Part shown: in pieces, positions 39,398 to 51,325 of the stretch
Layout of the letters: each line of letters starts with the position of its first letter
Numbering within the stretch: the stretch's first letter is position 1
Origin: Echinostoma caproni
Lineage: Eukaryota; Platyhelminthes; Trematoda; Plagiorchiida; Echinostomatidae
NCBI GenBank assembly: GCA_900618425.1
Contig: UZAN01039769.1
Span: 1-64,000, forward strand
DNA: 64,000 bases
Reading direction: 5' to 3'
The notes under the pieces: model-generated
Databases searched by the model: none
What the model saw: the letters and a program-made list of their open reading frames with translations, nothing else
Told to the model about the DNA's origin: nothing
Position numbers and translations under genes: made by a program

Positions 39398-41054
39398 CTC
39401 AATCGACGAAGTGAGAGACGATGAAGTAGGTGATTTGTTATTCCACCCAACTGACCGGTGGAACTTCTTGTGCTACCGGTCGAAGTAGAATCACCGGTCA
39501 TGGAAGCACGTTTGTGCGCTAGAACGGATCCGAAATCGAAAGAGAGGGCACGTGGTTTGTTGGAATCACGTGGATTACGAGTCCGTGCATTCATCATACG
39601 GGAAGCCAATAGATCTGGATTCGTATTGGGCACGGTCAAGTAGTTGGATGACTCGGGTTCGATGGGATCGGAAGGAATGAGCCAAGTTCGATTATCCTGC
39701 AAACTTAGTTTCTTTGTACGGTTCTTGGAGAACCAGGTACGCTTGGCCGGCTGGTCTCGAATGAATGAGCTGTGTCTGCATCCCACCCTACATGTTGCAC
39801 GTTTTGCGGTCGGAGCGATGGTCTCGGCCGAATGACATGTGACAGGATGCAGTGAGGTACAACTGAGCTCCGGTTGGGCATGCATGGTGAAGTTAGGCAC
39901 TGACTTTCTTCGATCTGCGCCAGAATGACTCCGATCACTGAGATTTGGGGGATCCACGGATTCATCAACAGTGTCTTCTATTGGTGCACAATCAAACCCA
40001 TTCATCGATGCAGGTCGACACAACGTGATCAGTGGTAATGGGTGGTATGGAACAGACTGAACCGGGGGTGCCCGATCCGTTTCCGGCCTATAATCCATGT
40101 GTGGTGTAGATTTACTATGTGCAATTAAGATTTGTGATTCACACAGATGACCATGTGATGGTAAGAGAAGGGAGAATGCATCGGGGGATGTGATGCACGG
40201 TTGCATCCACGATGTGTATTCTGGTCCTACTGTGCTTGTTGAGATCGAGGGAGATAGCCCGGACTGTGGAGTGGTGAGGCTCCGCGCACCAGCATTACTC
40301 GATTGAGAGTCGGAGAAAGAACCCCTCCGGTTGACCACACCAGTTATTGTTGACCTGTATAAATAGCTTTCATCCGAGGAGTCCGGAATACCATGTCCGT
40401 GAGCAACACTGTTATTGTTACACTTCGGTGCGTTCATATAAGACCAGTAATACTCACTCGGATTGTATGCATGCGAATGACAATAAGACAGGATTCGCAT
40501 TGCAGTTTGCTCATCCGACAAGCCTACATCAGCTGATGGCGACCACAGAGGCCAAGTGCGAGCTTCGCTTAATCTCTCTGCATCCGACGACCGACGATAT
40601 GCGTAGTCTGAACTTTCCGAATTTTCAGTTCTGGAATCTGGGGAAGGAAGATCAAATGGTTCGTCCGGGGCAGTATCGGGTGAACTGCAACTCGTTATTT
40701 CTGTCATTGACGAGAAACGACGTGACGGAGTTAGTTTTCCATCACAATGCGTTGAGTTTAGATCTTGTAAAGAGAGAAATTGAACGTTAGTATTAGTCCG
40801 GTTGTTCTGACTTCTTACGCAAGGCAGCGAACCACTGCCATAATTAAATCCAAGAACACGATCAATTGCATCCGGTTGAACGGAACGACTGTGCGATCCC
40901 GAAATCTCTGCTTCGCTATTCGTATCCGCATCACTATTCGGTTCGACAATCACAAGTGGAATAAGCCGGTTCTGGCGTAAATGACGTGGGTTTCGCATAA
41001 GCGGATCCAACTCCGATCTCATTTGGTGCATTTGGTGAAGGAAAACGGGATGAC
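39398..41054 (-). CDS. Large internal exon of an unrecognised Ser/Thr-rich protein
   Basis: This is the only long ORF in the window. It is open for 545 codons from an ATG at 41031. On the minus strand the apparent stop at 39396-39394 lies inside TTGAG|GTGAGTT, a near-perfect splice donor, so the exon should end at 39398 and the protein continues. Upstream the frame stays open (..HPVFLHQ before the first Met) to AGCCCAG|GTCATCC, a plausible acceptor that puts the exon start at 41054. A true start at 41031 remains possible. The encoded segment is rich in Ser, Thr, Pro, Asn and Arg, has no membrane helix or globular domain I recognise, and is probably disordered. Numbered from that Met, R-R-x-S motifs lie at 104-107, 146-149, 235-238 and 374-377, with KRAS at 507-510. 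RRKSVP (374-379) also fits a 14-3-3 binding pattern. A basic end (LHRLSLRRLR) abuts the donor. By eye the stretch is richer in G+C than its surroundings. It may be a cytoplasmic regulatory region of a signalling or channel protein; that is a guess. Confidence 0.85.
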
Positions 41055-41059
41055 CTGGG

Positions 41060-42540
41060 CTAGGTTAGGAGCACCGGAAGTGCTCAAGTTAGTTTCGGGT
41101 TTCTAGAATACCGCAATTGGTGTCTCCGTAACTGCAGTGTTATATGAACGCGGTGATCGAGGTGGTGGTGATGCCAGTGGTAGCGGTGATGTGAATTTAC
41201 AAGTATATGTGATCATTTCCCAAACAATCTGTTCAACCTAGACCGGTTGGTTTACGTTCGTAGAAGATGCACACGGATTGGTGGTTTACATTTGTACAGA
41301 GAAGACCAAACACTGACGAGGCAAGATCGACTGCGGTAGTAGTCATCTGTCACTTGTTTTCCGGTTTGATTGTCTTTGACCTGCGTACTATGCAGGTGTC
41401 TTTCGCCCCATTTACTTGTGTATGTTTGTGTGCGTGAATGTTGCAACACTCGTGTGCTAGTATCTGTCCACCCGGATATACACACCCGTGCGCCACAATG
41501 AAATACGTAGACACGCAAGCACACACGTCGGTATATATGTACCGAGTTGAACAGTTTTCCCATTGAATTTGGACAGTATATGTTGTGTGTCAGACAGGTA
41601 CAGGTATATGCATTCTGATTGGTTATTACTACTTCTCCGGGTTCATGCTACTGAAAAATGTTTGGGAGTAGTCAGATTTGAATCACGATATACACGGATT
41701 TTTAGATTACATAATCTGACTTTTTAAACGCTTGGTGCTTATAACACCAAAAAGCGGAGACAATCTCTATGTGTTAAACTCCTAACCTTGCAAAGACACA
41801 CACTTTTAATGGTAAAGTACAACTCCGATACTCAAACAATAAAACCGATTGTGGATATCCGTGTGAGATGAATAACATTCACGCCATAAACTATCCGCCC
41901 TGAGTTTATCTGCTCGCACCAGCCACTCATCTCCCACGTGTCTGAACGCATCGTGAACTCTTAATGTCCAGTAAGGAAATATATTTAATCACCTTGATCA
42001 TCCTCTCACACTAAGGCTGACCACAGTTATCGAGTAAGATTAAATTGGATGTCATATTTAGTGCTGCTCAGTTGGTAATTGGCCTGTCAGGTTCAAAAGG
42101 CAGTGCAGCAAATGTCCTGGTTATTCTCCTCCCCAGCGAACCGTTGACCGCGATAACAGAGGCTTATGCAGGCGGATTAATTTTGAAGGATGATAGGTCG
42201 AAGGCATATATATATATATATATATACCAATTAACCCAACGTACTATATGCATGCAAACGTCAGTCCGTATCGCTGTGTAGCTGGTATGAGACGCGGTAT
42301 TTTACCAACCAAAGAACTAAAGAACAAGCCAGTTTGAGATAAAAACTGCAATGGCCAAAACTTGATAAAGAAGCGCTTACTGGAAAATTCTACTTGGAAT
42401 GCACGTGCATCCTTCTACACACACCAGGTTCCCTATCATATTGATAGGGCACATATTTGGTCAGTTGATTGGGTTACAAACCATGGATACTTTCGTTATA
42501 GGTGAATGATAATGCGGTAGAAATCGTTCGTTTAAACACT
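41060..42540. other. Non-coding, probably intron or 5' flank
   Basis: On the minus strand this lies upstream of the 545-codon exon. A 103-codon minus-strand ORF (41252-41563) has no domain signature. An AT repeat lies at 42206-42226. Confidence 0.4.
42206..42226. repeat. (AT)n microsatellite
   Basis: About ten AT units. Confidence 0.9.
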
Positions 42541-42833
42541 CGCTGACTGGCTCACATAGGTCCCGTTAGACTCCCTGGTTTAGGACCCAAAGATCATGGT
42601 CACCGGTGGTCAGAGACACCGAGCGATATGGCTGGGTGTCGCAAACAGTGGCGCTAATGCATCTACTCACTATTCTTGTAACTATGAAAATGTGCTACCT
42701 TCCGCTCAAATCTGCTCTCAATATTTTAATCATCATTCTGCTATTTTATCTAAATGGGCAACTAAAAGACAACAACAAAAACCGGCGCACGAAATTGCAA
42801 GGTTAATGGTTGCAAGAACTGAACTGAACTAAA
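42541..42833 (+). mobile_element. RTE-like LINE 3' end, copy C
   Basis: Plus strand. The decoded remains HIGPVRLPGLGPKDHGHRW and SETPSDMAGCRKQWR (with frame damage) match the C-terminus of copy A. Then follows the same 3' UTR, with CTCAAATCTGCTCTCA, AAAAGACAACAACAAAAACC and GGTTAATGGTTGCAAGAA. It ends in CTGAACTGAACTAAATTGAA at 42818-42838, the clearest example of the CTGAA-type terminal repeat. It is strongly 5'-truncated and is the only plus-strand copy of this subfamily. Confidence 0.8.
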
Positions 42834-44218
42834 TTGAACACTGCATCAAGAAAATAATTGCCTTTCCTAAAGCTTTTAGTACTGATTGCAGGTTATTTAA
42901 TCCACTGGAATTTAATTTTTTTGGCAGCGCTTTTGAGAGTAAATACAACTGTATCACTTTGTGGAATCACTCTTTTGCTGTGCACTCATGCATCCTCTAA
43001 TCCCCTAAATGAAACACTGGATTGTGTCCTTTAGTTGTTTAGACCAGATAAGGGCGTTACACTCGTCCAAAATTACGAGAACACTCTGAGTAAAGGGAAT
43101 CAAGTGTACAACGGAATGATGTGCTCGAGATGAAAACACAGATAATGACTTCACTACAGCACACCACACCAGAGCCCGTCATAGTTAATTAATTTGTGTC
43201 TGAGAATACCTGACCTTGGGCCTCTAGTTGCTCAAATTACCCAGCTTGTTGTGTCTATAAGTTCTTATATTTCTACTCTTCACCAGACTAGTGAGCGTAA
43301 GACGGATTTTATTTTTATACGAGAAATAAATCAAGATCGTGTTCACATTGTTGGTTCATTTATTGCAAAATTACAACCAAACAGATATGCATCATTCGAA
43401 CTAAGTACAACTTCCTCCTATGCGAAGAAATGATCAGCTCGAGTGCGCTAAAACGTATTTCCATTCACGACTTTGTCCGTAGATTAAGTACCTCACAGGA
43501 CCTTGGTACAATATGGAAGACCTAAATTCGTCTAAAGTGTTCAGGTTGGAAGTATTGTTTCCGGAATAATAAATAAATAAATAAAAATGTTTTTCAAAGA
43601 AGATCATTGAGCAAGTTGGAGTATTCTTCTGATGGGAGTGATAGATCCAGAAGTGTAATGAATGAATCCAGTTCAAATGAAATAAACAGTATTGGAAACA
43701 TGGAAGTAGGTCACACTCAAAACTTAGAAGAAATCTACAGTATGCGGAACAGATAAAACTAGTTTTCGCGTTAATCAAGAGTGTACAAGATTGCTCATCG
43801 ATCCAAATACGATCGGATAACAGATAGTACCGTCATTCAATATTTGACAATCAGGATAAACCAAAGAATTCAGTAAGCAGATAGCTAGGCTGCATACACG
43901 ACCTCTCAATCTCGGACAGTTGCATCAAAAAATAAAACTCCGATTTTTCATTGCACTAGTATACTAAAACTACTACCGCTACCACACTACTATACGTTAT
44001 TCTAATATCTCTGTGTTTTAGAGAGAGGAGGGAACTGGTTTCTTTGTCCATCAGTGTAGAGTGAACCCACCAATAGTCTAACCGATTATCACAGAAGATG
44101 CATGAAAGCACACTACATCGGAAAGGGAAACGAGCATGTTTTCCTGTACTTGAATTCTGCCTTGCCGGTCAAGATGTTTTCCAGTTCATCAGTGGCTATA
44201 TATTTGGGTTGGTGTTGT

Positions 44219-44243
44219 TGTGTTCTCCCAGTCGGAGAACACA
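44219..44243. repeat. Perfect 10-bp inverted repeat
   Basis: TGTGTTCTCC and GGAGAACACA are separated by five bases (CAGTC) and could form a hairpin. It is not a histone-type stem-loop. Function unknown. Confidence 0.6.
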
Positions 44244-47200
44244 CTAACACCAAGGTCTACATCATGAGCTTCAATCGTTCCACATAATATTCACTATTTG
44301 TTTGTGGTATTTAATCCGTGTGAGAAATTCAAGCATGTTTGTTGGTTTGATTTGCAGATCAAGAATTGGATTGAAACAGTGATCTTGTAAAACGGACCTT
44401 TTGTCTTTAGTTCCTCACTCCCTTTTCCGTAAAACACGGATGTAATAACTGCCAGAATGAAGGATTTAACTCAAGCACAGACACACACACACACCCACAC
44501 TAACTTCCTCGTTTTCATGATTCCTTTTTTATGTCACTTGGACATTTCATGTCTTGGTGGGTCACAGGGGGAAGGAGAACATGGAGGCAGTTGAAAGTTA
44601 ATCAAAAGAAGGTAAGCACAAATCGATGCAATTTGAACTCTCATCTCCCTTCATCCTGCCTTGATAACTATGGACTATCTACTGCGCTCTTCTTCGTTTG
44701 AAATCGATATTTGACTGGGTACATTTTACTCACAATCAACTGAAATGACAATATGGTGTGTATTGGATTTCATTATGGCGTCTCTTGAATGGTATTGCAC
44801 AACGGGGTGGGCGTATCTGTCTGTCTTATGGTCCAATCGATTGCATTTGGATCCATTGTCAGAATCCGAGAGAAAACGTGATTCGGAAGGTAGTGCAATG
44901 TGGAGTAAACGGTAATCAAGTGTAAAAGATTTCTTTACAAAAACCTCACCCTAGTGAGAAAACCAAGGTGTTTGAATGTTTCATTAGGAGTATCCTTTAT
45001 GAGAGATTACCCGGCGCTTTCAAACTACCGTAGCTATTTATGGTGTTGTGTCTGTGCACCTGTTGATTTGTAATCATTCAAACTCTTCGCTTTCTTGTTA
45101 GTAGGATGCAGCAGCGGCAGCATCATTCGTAGAACACGGCTAGGATTCCACAGAATGTGAAAGGTATTCAAAACACGATCTGTTTTCTATAATATTGTTC
45201 CTAAATCACTGCAATCCTGTTTATTCCATCCGATAATTGTAAAGTAGATGGATGAACTCAATTGGTTAATTCATTAACCGGGTTGTTGGTGGATCAGGCA
45301 AACTGTCACGTATTTCGTGTCCGAACTGGTGGACCGTTCAGAAAGAAACGTAAACAACCGTTTGTCCGGGGAAAGCAGAAGGCAACAGAAGGCAAAGCGC
45401 TTACCACATCAACAGTGCCCGTAACCCGGTACATCACTTTTGACCCATTCAGCGGAATCCTTTCCAGTAATGTAAACGATATTTTATTTCTACCGATTCT
45501 GAGATGTACGATACCATCGAGCTTGGATCGGCATCCGTTCCACAAAAACGCCAAATCACTGGTGTCACTGGTGTTCTTTTATTTCCTCGTATTCCGATAG
45601 ATGTAAGTGGCAGCATACGTACACATGGATGGCAGATTGTCATTAAAGCATGCGGTCCTTATTCCGACAAAATATCTGGGAAGATGTTACGCACAAGCCG
45701 CTCAGATATGAAGCCCTCAGATGACGAAATCCATCATTATTTAGAAACCTTGTTGTTCAGCGCTCGCACCAATTAGAATTATACTGTTCTACCATTCGTT
45801 GATGGATAAAAGATTTAGGTACTGAATATTGCTACAATATAGCAGTGTATGCATTCAACAGACCATGCTGCCCCAGTCAAGCAGTAGTTTTACACTCGGT
45901 CTACACCGTGCATAAGAGATGATTGAGAACAATGTTCGACACAAATGAACCAATTAGATCAAGTGGTTTCATTGCGCAAAGAAACCACTCACGTTGAGCG
46001 AGAATAAATTCATCATGAGTTCTGATAACTCAGTAAGCACGGAACACAGAGAGTGAGTCTAAAATCACAAATATTAATAAAATGATCAATGGTGAATCAG
46101 AAGCTACCAAGCCTATTTAATTTTCTTTTTAAGGCATGGTTCATTACTGGGATGTTAACCGGTATAAGTCAAGAACACACGGACGGACGTGTCTAACGTG
46201 GCGTTCACCTTCCCAAGTGCTCCTTTCTCCACAACTTTTTGCTTCTTTAGCACCGCGAGCATTCGTAGGTATCCGCTACCTGCCGGTACAGTGTAGGCCT
46301 TTGGAAAACAACCGCAGATAATGTCTATCTAGTAATGTACTACTCTAAATGCGTTCACGATCAATAGCCAGTCAAACTCAATGCCACTAAATATCTACAA
46401 TTAATTCCAAGACTAAATCTGCACGATTACGTAACAAACAACACTGTGAAGTTGGTATGTATTTATTCGAACAGATATTGAAATCACATTGGACAATGTG
46501 TCCTTTGATTTCCCTATCTATCAACAAATCAGTCACTCAGATAATTATTCACGCCCAACGTACAGATATATTCCAGAATAAACACAAGAAACTAGCAAAA
46601 CTACACGCTGTCTTGCAGAGAACGTCTTTCACCAAAAACGTAGACACTTCTATGAATGAAATTATCATCATTTTTACCGGTCATCGCATAGATTATTGTT
46701 GCAAACAAAAGCTAAGTCACATCTAAAACGTCATGCGCGGTAACGTCTGCGGTACATCGATTTGATAGTGATAAGTCTTGACTATGGATAAGCACAGAAT
46801 CCGCCATGATCAATTGCTGGAATGCGTTAGGTAGCAATCAAGCGTGTCTAGTGGACTAGCCGGTTGCTTCCTACCGAGATGATTACATATTTCTATCCCA
46901 TCAATCGTGTATCATCTCCTTACAAGCATTAACTGGGGCACTGAAAATTAATATCAAGCGACCACAATGCATTACGGTGATAAAATGTTAAAGTGGGTAG
47001 CAAATAGTTGAATGAAACATATATCGAAATAGAAGTTCATCATCCCTTGCTTGGCGAGTAAACCAAATGTTCGGTTTTGGAATAGCCATGCGAAAACACG
47101 ATTGAATTTGGAATTGTATGATTGTTCCTGACATCATGGATGTTGATTCCATTCAGCCCTGCACCCAAAACATTGTGTGACCCATTACACTGGTCCCCTC

Positions 47201-47357
47201 ACGAACTAACGTAATCGAACTGCACACTCGCATCCGTTTCTGTTTGTCCCCCCACTACTGACAACTGTTCATTGTTCCATGATCGATGCACCACTGCACT
47301 CTTTCCTTTTGNATGTCTAACTGTATTGATTCCGTACTATGTCCACGTTATGACTTG

Positions 47358-47361
<4 letters not shown>

Positions 47362-47391
<30 letters not shown>
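47362..47391 (+). repeat. (CA)n microsatellite
   Basis: About fifteen uninterrupted units, followed by a degenerate GCATGCACGCACGCAC stretch. Confidence 0.95.
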
Positions 47392-47394
<3 letters not shown>

Positions 47395-49444
47395 TGCACG
47401 CACGCACACCCTGCTATCCCACACAGTCCTCTGATTCATGTTTTACGGACGCACACACGTGAACGACCATCTCACTGTGGTTCTTGACCTTGAAATCGCG
47501 ACGTTTGATCGGCCTCGATTGGTCACTGGCCCCTCATATGCATCTGCACGAACCTTGCCCGACTCATTGTTGTTATCGCTTGACACGAGACGTTTTGATT
47601 GTCTCGCTGGTTCCCATTGTATTGACTTGATTTCACGGTTTTCTGGTGAGCTGTTTCTACCGGATTGTCCCAGAGTATGAGGTTTGTTTACTGTACACTT
47701 TATCATTCATCTCCAAACTTGTGTTGCAGTACCGTACTTTGATAAACCTATTTTGATACAAGGCATTTGGTCTTGTGGGTTTCACGCGTCACTCTACCGT
47801 GGATTATTTGATACCGTGGAATTAATAGTGGATTATCACGATAATAGGTGTTCCGCTCCTCCCTCCCTACCCCCTCCCCCTTAAATGGATCAGACAAGCT
47901 GGACGAAGGTACTGGTTGATTTAAGCTAGCTGGAACGTGTTACTTCGGTCGTCCGATCGGCTTCAAAATCACCGTACCATATTTTGTCAAAAATATTCAT
48001 TATCAGTTGCTTCCTTATTACTTTAATGTGAACAACTCCATCTCACACGAGTACGTTAATGAGTTCTCTGTTTTATCTCGCAAACTGTACATTTTGTGAA
48101 CTTTCAATTAAGTGAGAAACCGTTTCATTTAGATGATCGACAAAATAAATATCGTGCAGGCAGGCAAGTTCCAAGAAAACTTTAAATTATTCGATTTAAA
48201 CAGGTTTCATTTGTTTTCGATTGGGAGAAAAATCAGTCAATTGGTAGCCACTATGAGAATAGAAGAGTATAAAACCATTGTAATATCATCGTGTTACAAA
48301 AATCTTTGGTGCACGATGGAAGTTTCCCGTGGAATCATGCAGATATATGGTTATAAATTGTAACTGATTGAGCACTCCAGGAGGGATAGGTTATCAGCTT
48401 TTATAACAACCATAAAAGTAAACGATTTGCCTTGATATAAGAATGCTCGACAAATAAACTTATTTGCCACGTCATCGACTGTTAACTCTTATTTTTTGAG
48501 TGGATTCCGTTCCACAATAATCGTCGCACATGCACATTTTCTGATCTTTCACCTACGTCTGCGTTTGAACGAATAAGTGACCCCTAGCTTATATTTGCCG
48601 GTGATCCTAGCAGACAAACATGTAACTTTCCTCAACGCGATTGGTGTTCAAAATTTGGTACATTTTCTTACCAGATTTGATGCACAACTGCAATTCCATT
48701 TTTCCAAACTGAACACAATTTGTCATTGTTCAGAAAGGTGTACCATCAAGTATATCTGGTAAGTGCATTTTAAAAGTGTAAGACAAAGTGGCACATGATG
48801 CTAAGAACACCATCGAAGACCATGAACCAAAGGAATTGCTCGTCAGAAAATCGAGACAACTTAAGGTCTTTGATTGTTGCAACAGATGTTTCCATGTTCC
48901 CAAACCAGAACCCCTTTGTCCTCAATGAACACGTTACTTAGTTTTTGCTCAAATCTGTTACCTTTTTACGGCTATATTTATTTATACGGACTGAGATTCA
49001 CCACCGTCCCTTGAATAGTTGTGCATGAGGAAAGAACAGTTCTACATATATGGAAGAACAATCCAAATCAGGAGGCACAAAAAGTTGACCAAATCTCAGA
49101 TGAATTCCCTAAATAATTCTTACATAAAAATCATCGTAGAACTTTGAGTTTGAATTTGGAGAGCTGTAAAATTCCTGTTCGGCAGTCTAAATAAACGCAA
49201 AAAGAAAGCCTTTGATTTCGAAAAACTCGAGTCGGAATTCGGCCAACTTTCCCAATTAACAACTTTGCCTGTCATCAACCGTTTGGCCCCGACACTACTT
49301 ACGGAATTCTCGGAGACCCTCAAACAGTTATATAAAATAAGATTAAACAACGCTCCTGGTTCCGAAGAAACTATCACTCGTGGTACTTAAGGTTTATGCG
49401 GGTGCTCTTTTGGCTCTTTCACTTAATCCTCCATGAATTTCTGA

Positions 49445-49705
49445 ATGTCTCGAAAATGTTTGGCATTTCAAACACACTACGCCTCTGACTTCGAAACCGT
49501 CGATCTAACAACCAGAATAACCACACCCCCAATTAAAGATTGTTTGTTTGTGTACGCTAACTGTAATCTAATGTACCAATTGCAATTCGGGTGCGTAGTG
49601 ACCTACGTGGGCAGGACAGCGATATTTATGTTTGCTTACAAATGTTCCAAACTGGGCCCAAAGTCGGATGAAACAATCAAGGTCAATTTCACAGAACAGA
49701 AATGA
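49445..49705 (+). pseudogene. Penelope-like element remnant 2, GIY-YIG end
   Basis: The frame contains TPPIKDCLFVYANCNLMYQ followed by a GIY-YIG-like core, LMY..(11)..YVGRT. In related PLE proteins the linker reads like T-P-P-x-K-D-x-L and the core is preceded by a C-x-C pair; here it reads F-G-C. The basic and His/Glu helix after YVGRT is not recognisable (AIFMFAYKCSKLG), so the endonuclease is dead. The remnant is short and no reverse transcriptase is visible upstream. It differs in sequence from the remnant at 16.5 kb and may be another PLE subfamily. Confidence 0.65.
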
Positions 49706-49709
49706 CGAT

Positions 49710-50742
49710 TGAAAATTGGACACCTCCTTATCCACTATAACTTGAAATNACTTGAAATCTTCTGATGACGCAACTCCAGGTTACACGAAGTGTGGTGTTC
49801 CGGATAGTTAACTAGTCCCAAATCACATGGTTACAGAGTCTTGCTGGAGCGAACAATACTTATATATATATATATTTAAACAGCAATCAACACCCTTGTT
49901 TACAAAACTGTCACATATATAACCGCGGCTTGTAGACAAACATGGTGCCAATGCCACAACAATAATAACCATACTAGCAACGAAAAAGCTCTTGTGTCTA
50001 CAGAGTTAACTATATGTTAATTTGTCCTCATCATGGTGGCATAGACTCCCTTTTAATCGCTCCCTCTATTATTTCTATCTTCGTTGTATTTTGCTTTGCT
50101 TTGTCGACGTGCTATCACACTATGTAAACATTGCGTTTTCTACAGTATGCACCATTTTGGAATGCAGCGAAATTAACCTGGAAAAAAATGTATGCAGCTC
50201 TCCTACCTGCCCTTATCTTTCGAAATAAAAAACAACTTCAAGCATGAAATGAGAAGAGAGGTTTCGTGTATAGTTGGTATTCTTGCGTGTCACATGTATT
50301 CTGAAACTCATGGGTAAATAAAATGAACAGCTGTAGCTGTCTCAGGTCATTCGATTAATGCTTCATTGTTCTTATATTGTGTACATTTTCTATTACAATC
50401 GTCATTTCTATGTGCCTACTGACAATTTGAAAGTAGTAACGTGCCATATTACTAAGTCCTTGAACGCAGTTGGTCGATATACCGTCTAGTTGAGGCCGAT
50501 TCTTCAGTGCCATGTAAGCGTAATTACGGACTCTATTCGATACGGGTAAATTCATGATGCGCATAAACAGCAGCGAATAAACATCCACTCAAATATGGGC
50601 CGAACCTGGGATCTCACAGGTAGAAAATCAGGTATACTACTCACGTGACTGCTGGATAGCTGACCGGACAGTTTTTCATTTTGTCGATACAAGATAAAGC
50701 ACAAGCTTTACTATATTTCCAATTCACGTTTCGTTTCCATCA
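49710..50742. other. Non-coding DNA before the LINE
   Basis: A single N at 49749 sits between two copies of ACTTGAAAT. A TA repeat lies at about 49860-49875. On the minus strand near 50613-50600 a B-box-like CCAGGTTCGGCCC could be another tRNA-derived relic, but no A-box is clear. Confidence 0.4.
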
Positions 50743-51325
50743 CTATGAGGCTACACCTTGACGTGGTGTGATGGCTTGTGCACCTCTGTGACCCAACGAG
50801 CTACACAGAGTGGTTTTATAAAGCCAGGAGATCTTATCATGCCTGGAAGGTCAATGGGTAGAGGTCAGACGAAGTTCAGTCTCCTGGTCCTCCAGGTTGA
50901 GGGTTCACCTGGAATTTGGCGTTTAAGTCGATGAACAGCGGTGGAGGAGTGATTACCCCAAGTATATGGGCCTCCACTTCGCCTCACCCGCTGCCTTGCG
51001 GTTAGGTTCTTGTTAGAACTAAAGGCTTCGGACGAGAACCCTAATCGTTCTCCTGCTTAGTGGCTGGACACCCTAGCAGTACCTGTCCACCAAACCTCAA
51101 TGCATACACAAAATAAAAATAATTTCATACTGCATGGGTCGTCGAGCAGGATAATCAGGACCGCGCTGCCCATTGCATCGAGCGGGGTGGGTAGTGATAA
51201 GTGGGCTACTGCTCAGATACCCCAACCTTTGTTTAACTCTTTGTCTTCCGTTCCCTCTCCCTTTACCCCTTCTACCGACCTGTAATAGTCCCTCAAGCAA
51301 CTTCGATGTCGCTCGCTAAAGGTCA
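50743..51325 (+). other. Probable 5' leader of the LINE
   Basis: This stretch lies directly before the endonuclease frame, has no long ORF of its own and is richer in G+C than the DNA to its left. RTE-type elements carry an internal promoter in such a leader. Assignment is by position and by a general resemblance to trematode RTE leaders. Confidence 0.5.

Larger units (their letters stand above)
42840..49440. other. Mostly non-coding, a few doubtful ORFs
   Basis: The overlapping ORFs at 45262-45776 (plus, 112 and 90 codons) and at 47438-47706 (both strands, 80-87 codons) lie in stretches that look somewhat richer in G+C and could hide exons, but I recognise no family. CA repeats lie at 44484-44495 and 47362-47391. 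A 10-bp inverted repeat lies at 44219-44243. Confidence 0.4.

Noticed and set aside
40347..40790. 147-codon plus-strand ORF
   Set aside because: It is antisense to the 545-codon exon and shows no independent signature.
44219..44243. Inverted repeat considered as a histone 3' stem-loop
   Set aside because: Stem and loop sequences do not match the histone type and no histone gene is near.
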